Below, piece by piece: positions 44,385-53,084 of a DNA stretch of 64,000 nucleotides. Within the stretch, counting starts at the first letter, position 1; each line of letters opens with the position of its first letter. Source of the stretch: Occultella kanbiaonis (GTDB lineage Bacteria; Actinomycetota; Actinomycetes; Actinomycetales; Beutenbergiaceae); NCBI RefSeq assembly GCF_009708215.1, contig NZ_CP046175.1:3038001-3102000 (forward strand), in the 5' to 3' direction. Below the pieces are notes generated by a model that saw only the letters and a program-made list of their open reading frames with translations, ran no database searches and was not told the DNA's origin. A program made the position numbers and the translations under genes.

Positions 44385-45407
44385 ATGCAGAAACGGGTGA
44401 ACCGGGTGACCATCGCGCCAGAGGGACGACGCATGCTTCGGGTGGAGGCGCGCAACTCCGCCGTCCCGATCGAGAAGAAGCCCGAGTGGATCAAGACCCG
44501 CGCCACCATGGGCCCGGAGTACACCGAGCTGAAGCAGTTGGTGCGCCGCGAGGGCCTGAACACCGTCTGCGAGGAAGCGGGCTGTCCGAACATCTTCGAG
44601 TGCTGGGAGGATCGCGAGGCGACGTTCCTCATCGGCGGCAACCAGTGCACCAGGCGCTGTGACTTCTGCCAGATCGACACCGGCAAGCCGGACGCGTTCG
44701 ACGCCGACGAGCCGCGCCGGGTCGCCGCCTCGGTGCAGGCGATGGGTCTGAAGTACGCGACCGTCACCGGGGTGGCCCGCGACGACCTGGACGACGGCGG
44801 CGCCTGGCTCTACGCGGAGACCGTCCGTCAGATCCACCAGGTCAACCCCGGCACCGGCGTCGAGCTGCTGATCCCCGACTTCAACGCCGACCCCGACCAG
44901 CTCGCCGAGGTGTTCTCCTCACGGCCGGAGGTGCTCGCGCACAACCTGGAGACGGTGCCGCGGGTGTTCAAGCGGATCCGCCCCGGGTTCCGGTACGAGC
45001 GTTCGCTCGAGGTGATCCGGATGGCCCGGGACGCCGGGTTCGTGACCAAGTCCAACATCATCCTGGGCATGGGCGAGACGTTCGACGAGGCCGCGTCCAC
45101 GCTGCAGGACATGCACGACGCCGGTTGCGACCTGATCACGATCACCCAGTACCTGCGCCCCTCACTGCGGCACCACCCGGTGGACCGCTGGGTCAAGCCG
45201 GAGGAGTTCGTGGCGCTGTCGGAGGAGGCCGAGGACATCGGCTTCCTCGGTGTGATGGCCGGGCCGCTGGTGCGCTCGTCCTACCGCGCCGGACGGTTGT
45301 GGGGGCAGGCGATGGCCCGCCGCGGCGAGGCTGTTCCCGAGGCCCTGCAGCACCTGACCGAACCGACCACGGCCCGCCAGGAGGCCGCCTCGCTGCTGCA
45401 CCGGTGA
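44385..45407 (+). CDS. lipA: Lipoyl synthase (radical SAM)
   Basis: 340 aa. Inserts two sulfurs into octanoyl-lysine. The auxiliary cluster Cys are in [12 protein letters not shown] and the radical-SAM Cys in CTRRCDFC; the C-terminal [12 protein letters not shown] region carries the Ser ligand motif. ATG 44385 was taken; a GTG at 44406 giving [12 protein letters not shown] is the start most homologues suggest. Needs Fe-S supply, for which erpA at 3760 is a candidate. Confidence 0.95.
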   Translation: MQKRVNRVTIAPEGRRMLRVEARNSAVPIEKKPEWIKTRATMGPEYTELKQLVRREGLNTVCEEAGCPNIFECWEDREATFLIGGNQCTRRCDFCQIDTGKPDAFDADEPRRVAASVQAMGLKYATVTGVARDDLDDGGAWLYAETVRQIHQVNPGTGVELLIPDFNADPDQLAEVFSSRPEVLAHNLETVPRVFKRIRPGFRYERSLEVIRMARDAGFVTKSNIILGMGETFDEAASTLQDMHDAGCDLITITQYLRPSLRHHPVDRWVKPEEFVALSEEAEDIGFLGVMAGPLVRSSYRAGRLWGQAMARRGEAVPEALQHLTEPTTARQEAASLLHR

Positions 45408-45461
45408 GCGCCGTCGGGGCGCCCTGAGCTCCCTCGCGCGACCGGTAGGCTTGACCCCATC

Positions 45462-46175
45462 ATGGCGAAGAACTCATCCCCCGACGCGGCGGCCCCGAAA
45501 CCGAAGAAGAAGCGCTGGTACCACCAGCTGTGGGACGTCTACAAGATGGTCCGCGAGGCGCAGCCGTCGATCACCTGGCTGCTGCTGCTGATCATCGTCG
45601 GCGGCACCGCCGTCGGCTTCGGGCTGGGTGTGCTCTTCAACCAGCAGGTCTACTTCACCGTGCTGGCGCTGCCGTTCTCGCTGCTCGGGGCGATGTTCCT
45701 GCTCGCCCGGCGGGCCGAGTCGACGGCGTACCGGCGCATCGAGGGCGAGCCCGGCGCGGTCTCGGCTGCATTGGGCACGATCCGGCGCGGCTGGAACATC
45801 GAGGAGGAGCCGGTCGTGATCGACCCGCGGACCCAGGACATGGTGTTCCGCGCCGTCGGCAAGCCGGGCGTGGTGCTGATCTCCGAGGGCCCCCCGCACC
45901 GCGTGAAGAAGCTGCTCGAGAACGAGCGCCGCCGCACCGCCCGCGTGATCCCGAACGTGCCGTTCGTGCTGCTCGAGTGCGGGCAGGAAGAGGGTCAGAT
46001 CCCGCTGCCGAAGATCGCCAGCAAGGTGCAGCGGCAGAAGGGCAAACTCACCAAGAACGAGGTGGCCGAGGTCTCCAAGCGGCTGCGCGCGCTGCACCGG
46101 AACACGCTGCCGATCCCGAAGGGCGTGGACCCGCGCAAGGCACGGCCGGACCGCAAGGGGATGCGCGGGCGCTGA
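45462..46175 (+). CDS. DUF4191-family membrane protein
   Basis: 237 aa. A basic N-terminus (KPKKKRWYHQLWDVYKM) is followed by two membrane helices (about 37-57 and 62-82) and a soluble basic C-terminal domain (GTIRRGWNIEEEPVVIDPRTQD, PPHRVKKLLENERRRTARV). This is the actinobacterial DUF4191 family, found beside lipA in many genomes. Function unknown; co-transcription with lipA would fit a link to lipoylation or the membrane. Confidence 0.9.
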   Translation: MAKNSSPDAAAPKPKKKRWYHQLWDVYKMVREAQPSITWLLLLIIVGGTAVGFGLGVLFNQQVYFTVLALPFSLLGAMFLLARRAESTAYRRIEGEPGAVSAALGTIRRGWNIEEEPVVIDPRTQDMVFRAVGKPGVVLISEGPPHRVKKLLENERRRTARVIPNVPFVLLECGQEEGQIPLPKIASKVQRQKGKLTKNEVAEVSKRLRALHRNTLPIPKGVDPRKARPDRKGMRGR

Positions 46176-46198
46176 GCCGGCTCAACCTGCGCCCGGCC

Positions 46199-47371
46199 CT
46201 ACCGCCCGGCCTCCACCGGTACCCAGTCCCGCCCGAACCACCGCCGCGCCCGGTCCGCCCCGAACTCCTGCTTCTCGACGCCGTTCGGCAGCGACGGCCC
46301 GTCCATCCCACCGAACGGCGCCTGCCCGGGTAGGAAGGTCACGTCGACCTTCGCGACCTGCCCGCCGCCGAACTCCATGTAGCAGATGCCCTGCCCGCCG
46401 TATTCGGCGTCGGAGGTGGCGCCGCGGGCCCGCTCGATGAGCTGCGCGGCTACCACCCTCGCCTGGCCCTCCGAGAACACGCCCGCCTTGGGCGTGCCCA
46501 CGCTCGTCACGTCACCGATCGCGAACACGTCCGGGAACTTCGTCCGCAGAGTCCTCGGGTCCACCGGGATCCAGCCGTCCTCGGTCAGCCCCGCCTCGAC
46601 CACGACCGGCGGCGCGACGTGCTTGGGCACCGCGAGCAGTAGGTCGAAGCCGATCTCCTCGCCGTCGCCGAGCACCGCGACCCGACGCGCCGGATCCAGC
46701 GAGCGCACCAGGGAGCCAGGGTGCCACCCGATCCCCCGCTCCTCGAACGCGGCAAGGATCGCCTCCGACGCCAGGGGCGACGGCGGGATCGGCCTGGGCA
46801 GCGGCATCACGAGATCGATACTCGAGCGCCGGCGAAGGCCACGTTCGGTCAGGAAGTCGTGCACCAGCAGCGCGGTCTCGCTCGGCGCGGGCGGGCACTT
46901 GAACGGGGTCGAGGTCACGGCGATGACCACCCGGCCGCCGTCGAAGGCGTCGAGCGCATCACGCGCGGCGATCGCGCCCGGCACCGTGTAGAACTCGTGG
47001 CCCGCCTCGACCAGGCCGGGCGTCGCGGACGGGTCGAGGTCCGCGCCGAGCGCCACCACGAGCACGTCCGCCGCCAGCGTCTCCCCCGAGTCCAGCGCCA
47101 CGGTCCGCGCGACCGGGTCGATGCCGACCACCTCGGCGCGCACCATCCGCACGCCCGGATGGGCGACGTCCGCGTACGCCAGCTGGACCCGCTCGGCGCT
47201 GGTGCGTCCGAACATGAAATCGAGTTTCGAGAACCCGAACACGAAACTCTCCGCACGGTCGACGAGCGTGGTGTCCACGTCCTCGCCGAGCGCCTCCGAG
47301 AGCTTCGACGCCACCTCCAGGCCACCGAAACCGGCGCCGAGGATCACCACCCGCAATCCGGTCTTGGTCAC
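46199..47371 (-). CDS. FAD-dependent oxidoreductase, sulfide:quinone reductase-like
   Basis: 390 aa. N-terminal FAD motif GAGFGGLEVA and C-terminal FAIGDVTSVGTPKAGVFSEGQ are those of the SQR/FccB branch of the two-dinucleotide flavoproteins. A Cys in TPFKCPPAP (about residue 160) matches a position often conserved in SQR. No membrane helix; any association would be peripheral. Converges with the DUF4191 gene. Third NDH/SQR-type flavoprotein of the window. Substrate uncertain. Confidence 0.8.
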   Translation of the reverse strand: MTKTGLRVVILGAGFGGLEVASKLSEALGEDVDTTLVDRAESFVFGFSKLDFMFGRTSAERVQLAYADVAHPGVRMVRAEVVGIDPVARTVALDSGETLAADVLVVALGADLDPSATPGLVEAGHEFYTVPGAIAARDALDAFDGGRVVIAVTSTPFKCPPAPSETALLVHDFLTERGLRRRSSIDLVMPLPRPIPPSPLASEAILAAFEERGIGWHPGSLVRSLDPARRVAVLGDGEEIGFDLLLAVPKHVAPPVVVEAGLTEDGWIPVDPRTLRTKFPDVFAIGDVTSVGTPKAGVFSEGQARVVAAQLIERARGATSDAEYGGQGICYMEFGGGQVAKVDVTFLPGQAPFGGMDGPSLPNGVEKQEFGADRARRWFGRDWVPVEAGR

Positions 47372-47433
47372 CCGGTCATGTTCGCATCGCGGGCGGAGTC
47401 TGGTCTGGCGAACGGGTCAGCCAATCGGAGTCC

Positions 47434-47448
47434 GGGTGGTCGCCACCC
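47434..47448 (-). terminator. Short hairpin after the methyltransferase gene
   Basis: GGGTGG and CCACCC pair around a TCG loop, 5 bases downstream of the methyltransferase stop on the minus strand. Short and without a U tract, so termination would be partial. Confidence 0.4.
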
Positions 47449-47453
47449 AGGGC

Positions 47454-48299
47454 TCAGTTGGTCGCCGTGACCAGCCAGGCGCGCGCGACGAACCGGACGA
47501 CACCGTCGACCATCCGCTCGCGCACCTCAGCTCGTGCCTGCTCGACCGCGGTGTCCCAGCCCGCGGCGCCGAGGCGAGGTTCGAGTTCGGCGCGCAGGGC
47601 TCGTCCGGTCTGTCCGCCGAGCACGATCGCCAGCCGCTCCGCCACGCCGTCGCTGCCGTCCACGCCGTAGTCGCAGACGCCGTCGACCGGCTCGACCGCC
47701 ACGTCGCGCCAGCCCGCGTCCGCGAGCACCTGGCGCACGTGCGCGGCCTCGCCGAGGCCCAGCGGGCCCGGAACGCCCGACGGCGGTGGGCCGGGTGGGT
47801 CCGCCAGCCTCGCCAGGAGCGTGCGCAGACCGAGTTCGAACAGATCCCGCTCCTCCTCGCGCCAGCACACGAACGCCAGACGGGCGTCCGGCGCCGCGGC
47901 CGTGCGCAGGTTCGCGAAGGCGGCGCACGGGTCGGCGAAGAACATCACCCCGAACCGGGACACGACCCGGTCGAACGGGGCGCCCGGAGCAGCGGCGAAG
48001 AGGTCGCCGTCCTGCGCGTCGGCGACGATCACCGAGGCTCCGGGCACCCGGAGCCGGGCCGCGGCGACCATGTTGTCGGAGATGTCGACGCCGACCGGAT
48101 GCGCACCGGCAGCGGCCGCCGCCTCGAGCAGGGTGCCGGTGCCGCAGCCCACGTCGAGGACGCGCTGACCGGGAGCCAGTTCCGCAGCGGCGAGCACCGC
48201 CGTCGTGAAGGGTGCGAACGCGGCGTCGTAGATGCGCTGGTGCCGCACCCAGCCCGCGGAGCCGGACGCCCAGACCTCACGCATGCCCTCGTTGCCCAT
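47454..48299 (-). CDS. Class I SAM-dependent methyltransferase
   Basis: 281 aa. Motif I VLDVGCGTGTLLEA (about residue 50), motif II GVDISDNMV and the later DRVVSRFGVMFFADP are typical of UbiE/methyltransferase-11 proteins acting on small molecules. ATG 48299 (MGNEGM) was chosen; the frame is open for hundreds of codons upstream, but that is antisense to glnA. Lies 32 bp after the RDD gene on the same strand. Substrate unknown. Confidence 0.85.
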   Translation of the reverse strand: MGNEGMREVWASGSAGWVRHQRIYDAAFAPFTTAVLAAAELAPGQRVLDVGCGTGTLLEAAAAAGAHPVGVDISDNMVAAARLRVPGASVIVADAQDGDLFAAAPGAPFDRVVSRFGVMFFADPCAAFANLRTAAAPDARLAFVCWREEERDLFELGLRTLLARLADPPGPPPSGVPGPLGLGEAAHVRQVLADAGWRDVAVEPVDGVCDYGVDGSDGVAERLAIVLGGQTGRALRAELEPRLGAAGWDTAVEQARAEVRERMVDGVVRFVARAWLVTATN

Positions 48300-48331
48300 C
48301 CGGCAAGGGTAAGGCGCCGCCCCCGGGCTGG

Positions 48332-48724
48332 TCAGAGCCGAACGATCCTGGTCTTCGCCCAGATGTCGTGCAGCCCGCGCCCGTCGGGCCCGGTGATCAC
48401 CGGCGGCAGCACCAGGCCGATCGCCACCGTCCGCACGGCCGCGCGCAGCGGCCCGGGCGCCCCGCCCTCGATCCCGCGCACCCCGATGCCGAGGAACCGG
48501 TGCCCGATCGTGAACCCGATGGTCGCGACGAGCAGATACGTCATCAACGCGAACACGCCGAGCGTGGCGAGCGGGTGGTAGTCCAGGAACGCGTAGCTGA
48601 TGACGCTCGCGAGGGCCCAGTCGAGCGCCAGGGCGACCAGACGCCGACCGAGCGGCGCGTTCGCGACGTTCGCTGCGCCGTCGGGCGTTGCTCTGCCTTT
48701 CGTCCCGGCCGGTCCACCACTCAT
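48332..48724 (-). CDS. RDD-domain membrane protein
   Basis: 130 aa with three hydrophobic segments. RLVALALDWALAS begins the domain; TIGHRFLGIGVRGI and LHDIWAKTRIV end it, as in the RDD family. The Arg of the first motif and the Asp residues are present. Commonly found next to glnA in actinobacteria; function unknown. Divergent from glnA, sharing the GlnR-box region. Confidence 0.88.
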   Translation of the reverse strand: MSGGPAGTKGRATPDGAANVANAPLGRRLVALALDWALASVISYAFLDYHPLATLGVFALMTYLLVATIGFTIGHRFLGIGVRGIEGGAPGPLRAAVRTVAIGLVLPPVITGPDGRGLHDIWAKTRIVRL

Positions 48725-48790
48725 ACTTCGAGAGCGTAGTCCCGCGGCGGCTCCGGACGAGACGGCCCGACGGCGCAGGTTGCGTCGCGT

Positions 48791-48828
48791 TTAACATGGC
48801 GGACACATACGGGTCACGGTAGGGAAAT
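48791..48828 (+). promoter_or_regulatory. GlnR box upstream of glnA
   Basis: TTAAC (48791-48795), GACAC (48802-48806), GTCAC (48813-48817) and GAAAT (48824-48828) are each separated by exactly six bases. This reproduces the full GlnR box layout gTnAc-n6-GaAAc twice, also with a six-base gap between the two halves. It ends 59 bp before the glnA start, so nitrogen control of glnA by an OmpR-type GlnR encoded elsewhere is expected. Confidence 0.88.
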
Positions 48829-48887
48829 GCCGCGCACCTACCGTGTGTCCGAACCCAGGACGGGTGTCCTAGACCAAGGAGCAACGG

Positions 48888-50312
48888 ATGTTCAGTACTG
48901 CCGAGGAGGCCATTGCCTTCACCAAGGAGCAGGGCGTCAAGTTCGTCGACGTCCGGTTCTGCGACCTGCCGGGGGTGATGCAGCACTTCAACATTCCGGT
49001 CGAGGCCTTCACCGAGGACGCCTTCACCGAGGGGTTGATGTTCGACGGGTCCTCGATCCGTGGCTTCCAGGCCATCCACGAGTCGGACATGAAGCTCGTG
49101 CCAGACGTCTCCAGCGCGTTCGTGGACCCGTTCCGCGCGCAGAAGACCCTGGTGGTCAACTTCTCCATCGTGGACCCGTTCACCGACGAGCCCTACTCCC
49201 GCGACCCGCGCAACATCGCGGCCAAGGCCGAGGCCTACCTCGCCTCCACCGGCATCGCGGACACCGTCTACTTCGGCGCCGAGGCCGAGTTCTACATCTT
49301 CGACGACGTGCGCTTCTCGACCAGCGCGCAGCACTCCTTCTACTACCTCAACTCCAACGAGGCCGCGTGGAACACCGGCCGCGAGGAGGAGGGCGGCAAC
49401 CTGGGGTACAAGACCCGCTTCAAGGGCGGCTACTTCCCCGTCTCCCCCAACGACCAGATGGCGGACCTGCGCGACTCGATGGTCACCCAGCTGCAGGAGG
49501 TCGGCCTCGAGGTCGAGCGTGCGCACCACGAGGTGGGCACCGCCGGCCAGCAGGAGATCAACTACCGCTTCGACAGCCTGCGCGCGGCCGCCGACGACGT
49601 GATGAAGTTCAAGTACGTCGTCAAGAACGTCGCCTGGGAGGCCGGCAAGTCCGCCACGTTCATGCCCAAGCCGCTGTTCGGTGACAACGGTTCCGGCATG
49701 CACTCGCACCAGAGCCTGTGGAAGAACGGCGAGCCGCTGTTCTACGACGAGCGCGGCTACGGCGGCCTGTCCGACATCGCCCGCTGGTACATCGGCGGGC
49801 TCCTCAAGCACGCCCCGTCGCTGCTGGCGTTCACGAACCCGTCGGTGAACTCCTACCACCGCCTGGTCCCCGGCTTCGAGGCCCCGGTCAACCTGGTCTA
49901 CTCGGCGCGCAACCGCTCCGCGTGCATCCGGATCCCGGTCACCGGCACCTCGCCGAAGGCCAAGCGGGTCGAGTTCCGCGTGCCGGACCCGTCGTCCAAC
50001 CCCTACCTCGCGTTCTCCGCGATGCTGATGGCCGGCATCGACGGCATCAAGAACCGCATCGAGCCGCCGGAGCCGGTCGACAAGGACCTGTACGAGCTGC
50101 CGCCCGAGGAGCACGCGCAGATCGCCCAGGTGCCGGACTCGCTGCCCGCCGTGCTGGACGCGCTCGAGGCCGACCACGACTTCCTCACCGAGGGCGACGT
50201 GTTCACCCCCGACCTGATCGAGACGTGGATCGACTACAAGCGCTCCAACGAGGTCGACGCGCTGCGGTTGCGCCCGCACCCGCACGAGTTCGAGCTGTAC
50301 TACGACATCTGA
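48888..50312 (+). CDS. glnA: Glutamine synthetase type I
   Basis: 474 aa, full length. Makes glutamine from glutamate, ammonia and ATP. Visible marks: [10 protein letters not shown], the metal ligands in [10 protein letters not shown], the ATP-site [14 protein letters not shown] and [10 protein letters not shown]. The Tyr in [11 protein letters not shown] is the adenylylation site of the I-beta group, so GlnE control is expected. AAGGAG precedes the ATG and a GlnR box lies upstream. A hairpin follows the stop by 3 bases. Confidence 0.98.
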   Translation: MFSTAEEAIAFTKEQGVKFVDVRFCDLPGVMQHFNIPVEAFTEDAFTEGLMFDGSSIRGFQAIHESDMKLVPDVSSAFVDPFRAQKTLVVNFSIVDPFTDEPYSRDPRNIAAKAEAYLASTGIADTVYFGAEAEFYIFDDVRFSTSAQHSFYYLNSNEAAWNTGREEEGGNLGYKTRFKGGYFPVSPNDQMADLRDSMVTQLQEVGLEVERAHHEVGTAGQQEINYRFDSLRAAADDVMKFKYVVKNVAWEAGKSATFMPKPLFGDNGSGMHSHQSLWKNGEPLFYDERGYGGLSDIARWYIGGLLKHAPSLLAFTNPSVNSYHRLVPGFEAPVNLVYSARNRSACIRIPVTGTSPKAKRVEFRVPDPSSNPYLAFSAMLMAGIDGIKNRIEPPEPVDKDLYELPPEEHAQIAQVPDSLPAVLDALEADHDFLTEGDVFTPDLIETWIDYKRSNEVDALRLRPHPHEFELYYDI

Positions 50313-50315
50313 TCC

Positions 50316-50331
50316 GAGGGTTTTCACCCTC
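50316..50331 (+). terminator. Hairpin after glnA
   Basis: GAGGGT and ACCCTC pair around TTTC directly after the glnA stop. A second hairpin, ACAAACG/CGTTTGT at 50366-50387 with an 8-nt loop, follows 34 bases later; together they probably terminate glnA. Confidence 0.6.
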
Positions 50332-50390
50332 TGTCAGTAGTCGCCGAGAACGGCCTCTGACCTGCACAAACGTCTTTCACCGTTTGTCAG
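50321..50390. repeat. Pair of 17-bp direct repeats between glnA and higBA
   Basis: TTTTCACCCTCTGTCAG (50321-50337) and CTTTCACCGTTTGTCAG (50374-50390) agree at 14 of 17 positions. Each overlaps one of the two post-glnA hairpins. The 224-bp gap 50313-50536 otherwise holds only the HigA-type operator at its right end. Confidence 0.6.
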
Positions 50391-50493
50391 CGTCAGGGGT
50401 CGTTCTTCGTTGGCCTGCGGCCGAGCGCGAGCGTCATGACAGCCGATCGCACGCTCGGAGCACCCATCAGTCGAAGTAGTCCTACTCTCACCC

Positions 50494-50529
50494 ACTAACG
50501 TTTGCCGTTAGTATCGTCACGCGTTAGTA
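50494..50529. promoter_or_regulatory. HigA-type operator and leaderless promoter of higBA
   Basis: ACTAACG-TTTGC-CGTTAGT (50494-50512) is a perfect 7-bp inverted repeat; a further half-site CGTTAGTA lies at 50522-50529. The latter contains TTAGTA, a -10-like hexamer only 7 bases before the higB GTG, which suggests a leaderless transcript. Antitoxin binding here would occlude the promoter. Confidence 0.75.
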
Positions 50530-50536
50530 CAGTCCC

Positions 50537-50819
50537 GTGATCCGGTCCTTCAAGAACACCGACACGGAGAAGGTCTGGAACCGCGAAACACGTCCGATCA
50601 CTCGGACCCGAACTGCAACGCGCCGCGCAGAAGAAGCTCCGCCTCCTCAACGCGGCCTCCGAACTGAACAGCCTGCGGGTGCCACCCGGCAACCGCTTGG
50701 AGAAGCTGGTCGGCGACCGTGCCGGCCAACACTCCATCCGCATCAACGACCAATACCGGATCTGCCTCGTCTGGACCGATACCGGCCCGGCCGACGTCGA
50801 GATCACCGACCACCACTGA
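50537..50819 (+). pseudogene. higB: HigB-type mRNA interferase toxin gene with +1 frameshift
   Basis: The GTG at 50537 opens a frame reading V-I-R-S-F-K-N-T-D-T-E-K-V-W-N-R-E, the normal HigB N-terminus, to 50587. The rest of HigB (LGPELQRAAQKKL, VPPGNRLEKL, HSIRINDQYRICLVW, ending EITDHH) lies in the +1 frame from 50589 to the stop at 50817-50819. Dropping one A of the AAA at 50586-50588 restores R-E-H-V-R-S-L-G-P. As read, no intact toxin is made unless ribosomes slip or the base is an error. 24 bp upstream of higA. Confidence 0.85.
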
Positions 50820-50843
50820 TCAACCAAGGAGAGGAGACCGATC

Positions 50844-51149
50844 ATGACTGCGACAACCAAGGCACACGACCCGATCACTCCCGGCGAGATCCTGCTGACC
50901 GAGTTCCTGGAGCCGCTGGGCATCACGCAGTACCGCCTCGCCCAGGCCACCGGTCTCCCCCAGACCCGGATCAGCGAGATCGTTCGCGGCAAGCGCGCCA
51001 TCACCACAGACACCGCCCTGCGCCTGTCCAAGGCATTCGGCGTCGACGACCGGTTCTGGATCAACATCCAGACCGACTACGACCTCGAGGTCGAGCGCGA
51101 CCTGCACGCCGACGAACTGGCAAAGGTGACCGCCCTGGTGGCGAGCTGA
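50844..51149 (+). CDS. higA: HigA-type antitoxin, XRE/HTH
   Basis: 101 aa. Begins with the HigA pattern PITPGEILLTEFLEPLGIT, followed by the helix-turn-helix ATGLPQTRISEIVRGKRAIT and DTALRLSKAFGVDDRFWINIQ. It neutralises HigB and represses the operon by binding the upstream inverted repeats. RBS AGGAGAGG. Intact although the toxin frame is broken, as expected if the antitoxin outlives its toxin. Confidence 0.92.
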   Translation: MTATTKAHDPITPGEILLTEFLEPLGITQYRLAQATGLPQTRISEIVRGKRAITTDTALRLSKAFGVDDRFWINIQTDYDLEVERDLHADELAKVTALVAS

Positions 51150-51293
51150 AAGTCGGCCGCCGGAGGCCCCCGCCGTCGGACCGAGGTTGCTCGGGCCGGC
51201 GGCGCTTCCGCGTCAGATCAGGGCAAATGGCCGACGGCGGAGCCTTGGTTGAGCGGACGGCCGGAGGCTGGGTGTGGCTCACCTCCGCGCCGG

Positions 51294-51869
51294 TCAGGCG
51301 TCGAACCCGGTCGCCCGGATCATCCTGGCCGGAACCCCCGCGACGATCGTGTTCGCGGGGACGTCCCTGGTGACCACTGCTCCGGCCCCGACGATGGCGC
51401 CGTCCCCGATCGTCACGCCGGGCACCACCGTGACGTTGGCGCCGAGCCACACGCTCCGGCCGATCACGACCGGCGCCGGGATCATGTCCCCGCGCCGGGC
51501 CGGGTCGACGCCGTGGTTCAGCGTGGTCAGGGCGCAGCCGTGTCCGATCAGCGCCCCGTCCCCGATCGTGATCCCGCCCGTGTCCTGGAAGGTGCAGCCC
51601 ATGTTGATGAAGACGTCCTTGCCGAGGGTCAGGTTCTTGCCGAACTCGCAGTAGAACGGCGGGAACACGGTGACGGACTCGTCGACCACCCGTCCGGTCA
51701 GTTCCGAGAGGAGGGCCTGCACCTCGTCGGCTGGGTGGTAGCCACTGTTGAGGTCGGCGACGATCCGGAGGGCATCCTGCGCGACCCGGTGCATCAGCAG
51801 GTGCGCCGGCGAACCCGCCTCGATGAGGGCACCGGAGCGTACGTGATCCAGGAACGCGGGCAGGTCCAT
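51294..51869 (-). CDS. Left-handed beta-helix O-acetyltransferase (maltose/galactoside type)
   Basis: 191 aa. N-terminal mac domain, then hexapeptide repeats ([57 protein letters not shown]). The catalytic His is in LTTLNHG. It acetylates a sugar hydroxyl with acetyl-CoA as a trimer. Faces higBA across a 144-bp gap in which I see no gene. Substrate unknown. Confidence 0.88.
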   Translation of the reverse strand: MDLPAFLDHVRSGALIEAGSPAHLLMHRVAQDALRIVADLNSGYHPADEVQALLSELTGRVVDESVTVFPPFYCEFGKNLTLGKDVFINMGCTFQDTGGITIGDGALIGHGCALTTLNHGVDPARRGDMIPAPVVIGRSVWLGANVTVVPGVTIGDGAIVGAGAVVTRDVPANTIVAGVPARMIRATGFDA

Positions 51870-52087
51870 GGGCCCTGACCATAGCTCGCCGGTCGGGGAG
51901 CCACCCGCGCAGAGTCGCTGCGACCGTACAGCTCACGTCCGCTCTGGGACATCATCAGTTGTGGCAGGGACTTCCTCACCATCGAGGACCCAGCGAACAC
52001 CCCTCGGGGTGTCGACTCGTCATGCCCGCCGCCTGGCCGACTCCGGGGCCCGCGATCTTCGCGACCTGCCGCTGGGCCCCGAGCGAG
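51870..52087. other. Gap with a short hairpin; no gene seen
   Basis: Neither strand reads like a known protein. ACACCCC-TC-GGGGTGT (51997-52012) is a perfect palindrome 75 bases downstream of the minus-strand LysR stop and may end that transcript. Confidence 0.4.
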
Positions 52088-53014
52088 TCAGGCGCCCTCA
52101 GCGCGCAGCTGGGCCGGCTCCGGGATCACCTGTGGCGAGCCTTGGGCTGGGTCGAGCAGGTCGAGCAGCCTTGCTGCTGAGGCATCGGCCTGATTGGCGG
52201 AGACGACGGAGACGACCCACTCAGGTGTCGACGCGCGTGGTAGGTGGACCACTGTGAGACCGGCGGCTTGGGGCTTCTCCGCCACATGTTGCGGTACGAG
52301 CGCGATTCCGAGGCCGCGATGGATCAGGTCGAGGAGCGTGTGGATGTCATCGACGGTGCACCGGACTCTTCTCGAGACCCCATGTGCCGAGCAGGCCGCG
52401 TCGTTGAGGGATCGCACCCCCCACGACTCGCGGAAGTCGATGAACTCGTGATCGCGTAACTCGGCCCATTCCACGCCCCCGGTGACCCCGAGGGGATGCC
52501 CCGGTGGTACCAGCAGTACCACCGGCCGCCGCCCGAGCTCCGCACTGTGGGCGGTGGCCAGGTGCTCGGTCGTGGCAACGAACGCGACGTCCAGCTCGCC
52601 TGTGCGGACCTGCGAGACGAGGTCATGCGAGCCGGCCTGGGTGAAGTTGATGTCGACGAGCGGGTACCGGCGATGGAACCGCTCCAGCAGCGGTGGCACG
52701 TCGACGATGCCGAGGCACTGCTCGGCACCGACATGCAGCCTGCCGGAGAGCGAATGGGTCGCACGCACGACGGCGTCGCGGCCCGCGGCCGCCTGTGCGA
52801 GCGTCGCCCGCGCGAACGGCAGCAGAGCGAGCCCGGCATCCGTGGGATCCACGCGGCGGGTGGTACGGGTGAAGAGCGGTGTGCCGAGCTCGTCCTCGAG
52901 GTTGCGGATCGCGGCGGACAGACCCGACTGCGAGACACGGCAGACAGCCGCTGCGCGGGTGAACTGCTGTTCATCCGCGAGGGCGACGACGTATTCCATC
53001 TGCCTGAGATCCAT
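52088..53014 (-). CDS. LysR-family transcriptional regulator
   Basis: 308 aa from ATG 53014. N-terminal helix-turn-helix DLRQMEYVVALADEQQFTRA, VSQSGLSAAIRNLEDELG; C-terminal substrate-binding domain with GIVDVPPLLERFHRRYP and GLGIALVPQHVA. Divergent from three tandem aldo/keto reductase genes, so it most likely activates the first or all of them on sensing a carbonyl or oxidant. A 12-bp palindrome lies 27 bp upstream of its start. Confidence 0.9.
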   Translation of the reverse strand: MDLRQMEYVVALADEQQFTRAAAVCRVSQSGLSAAIRNLEDELGTPLFTRTTRRVDPTDAGLALLPFARATLAQAAAGRDAVVRATHSLSGRLHVGAEQCLGIVDVPPLLERFHRRYPLVDINFTQAGSHDLVSQVRTGELDVAFVATTEHLATAHSAELGRRPVVLLVPPGHPLGVTGGVEWAELRDHEFIDFRESWGVRSLNDAACSAHGVSRRVRCTVDDIHTLLDLIHRGLGIALVPQHVAEKPQAAGLTVVHLPRASTPEWVVSVVSANQADASAARLLDLLDPAQGSPQVIPEPAQLRAEGA

Positions 53015-53041
53015 TGATCGATGTCCTTTCTGAATCGCATC

Positions 53042-53053
53042 ACAACTAGTTGT
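53042..53053. promoter_or_regulatory. Palindrome ACAACTAGTTGT between lysR and the reductase genes
   Basis: Perfect 12-bp palindrome in the 70-bp divergent gap. LysR sites are usually T-N11-A with dyad symmetry, and this AT-rich site is well placed to be the regulator's binding site. Confidence 0.65.
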
Positions 53054-53084
53054 TTTACTTCTACCCTGTCGCTCCCTAGCGTAG

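Noticed and set aside
48300-50327. Long minus-strand frame continuous with the methyltransferase gene
   Set aside because: Only the last 281 codons look like a methyltransferase; the rest is antisense to glnA and the RDD/promoter region, and ATG 48299 is a normal start.
50495-51067. Minus-strand 190-codon frame opposite higBA
   Set aside because: The plus strand encodes clear HigB pieces and HigA with operators and RBS; the minus frame has no recognisable feature.
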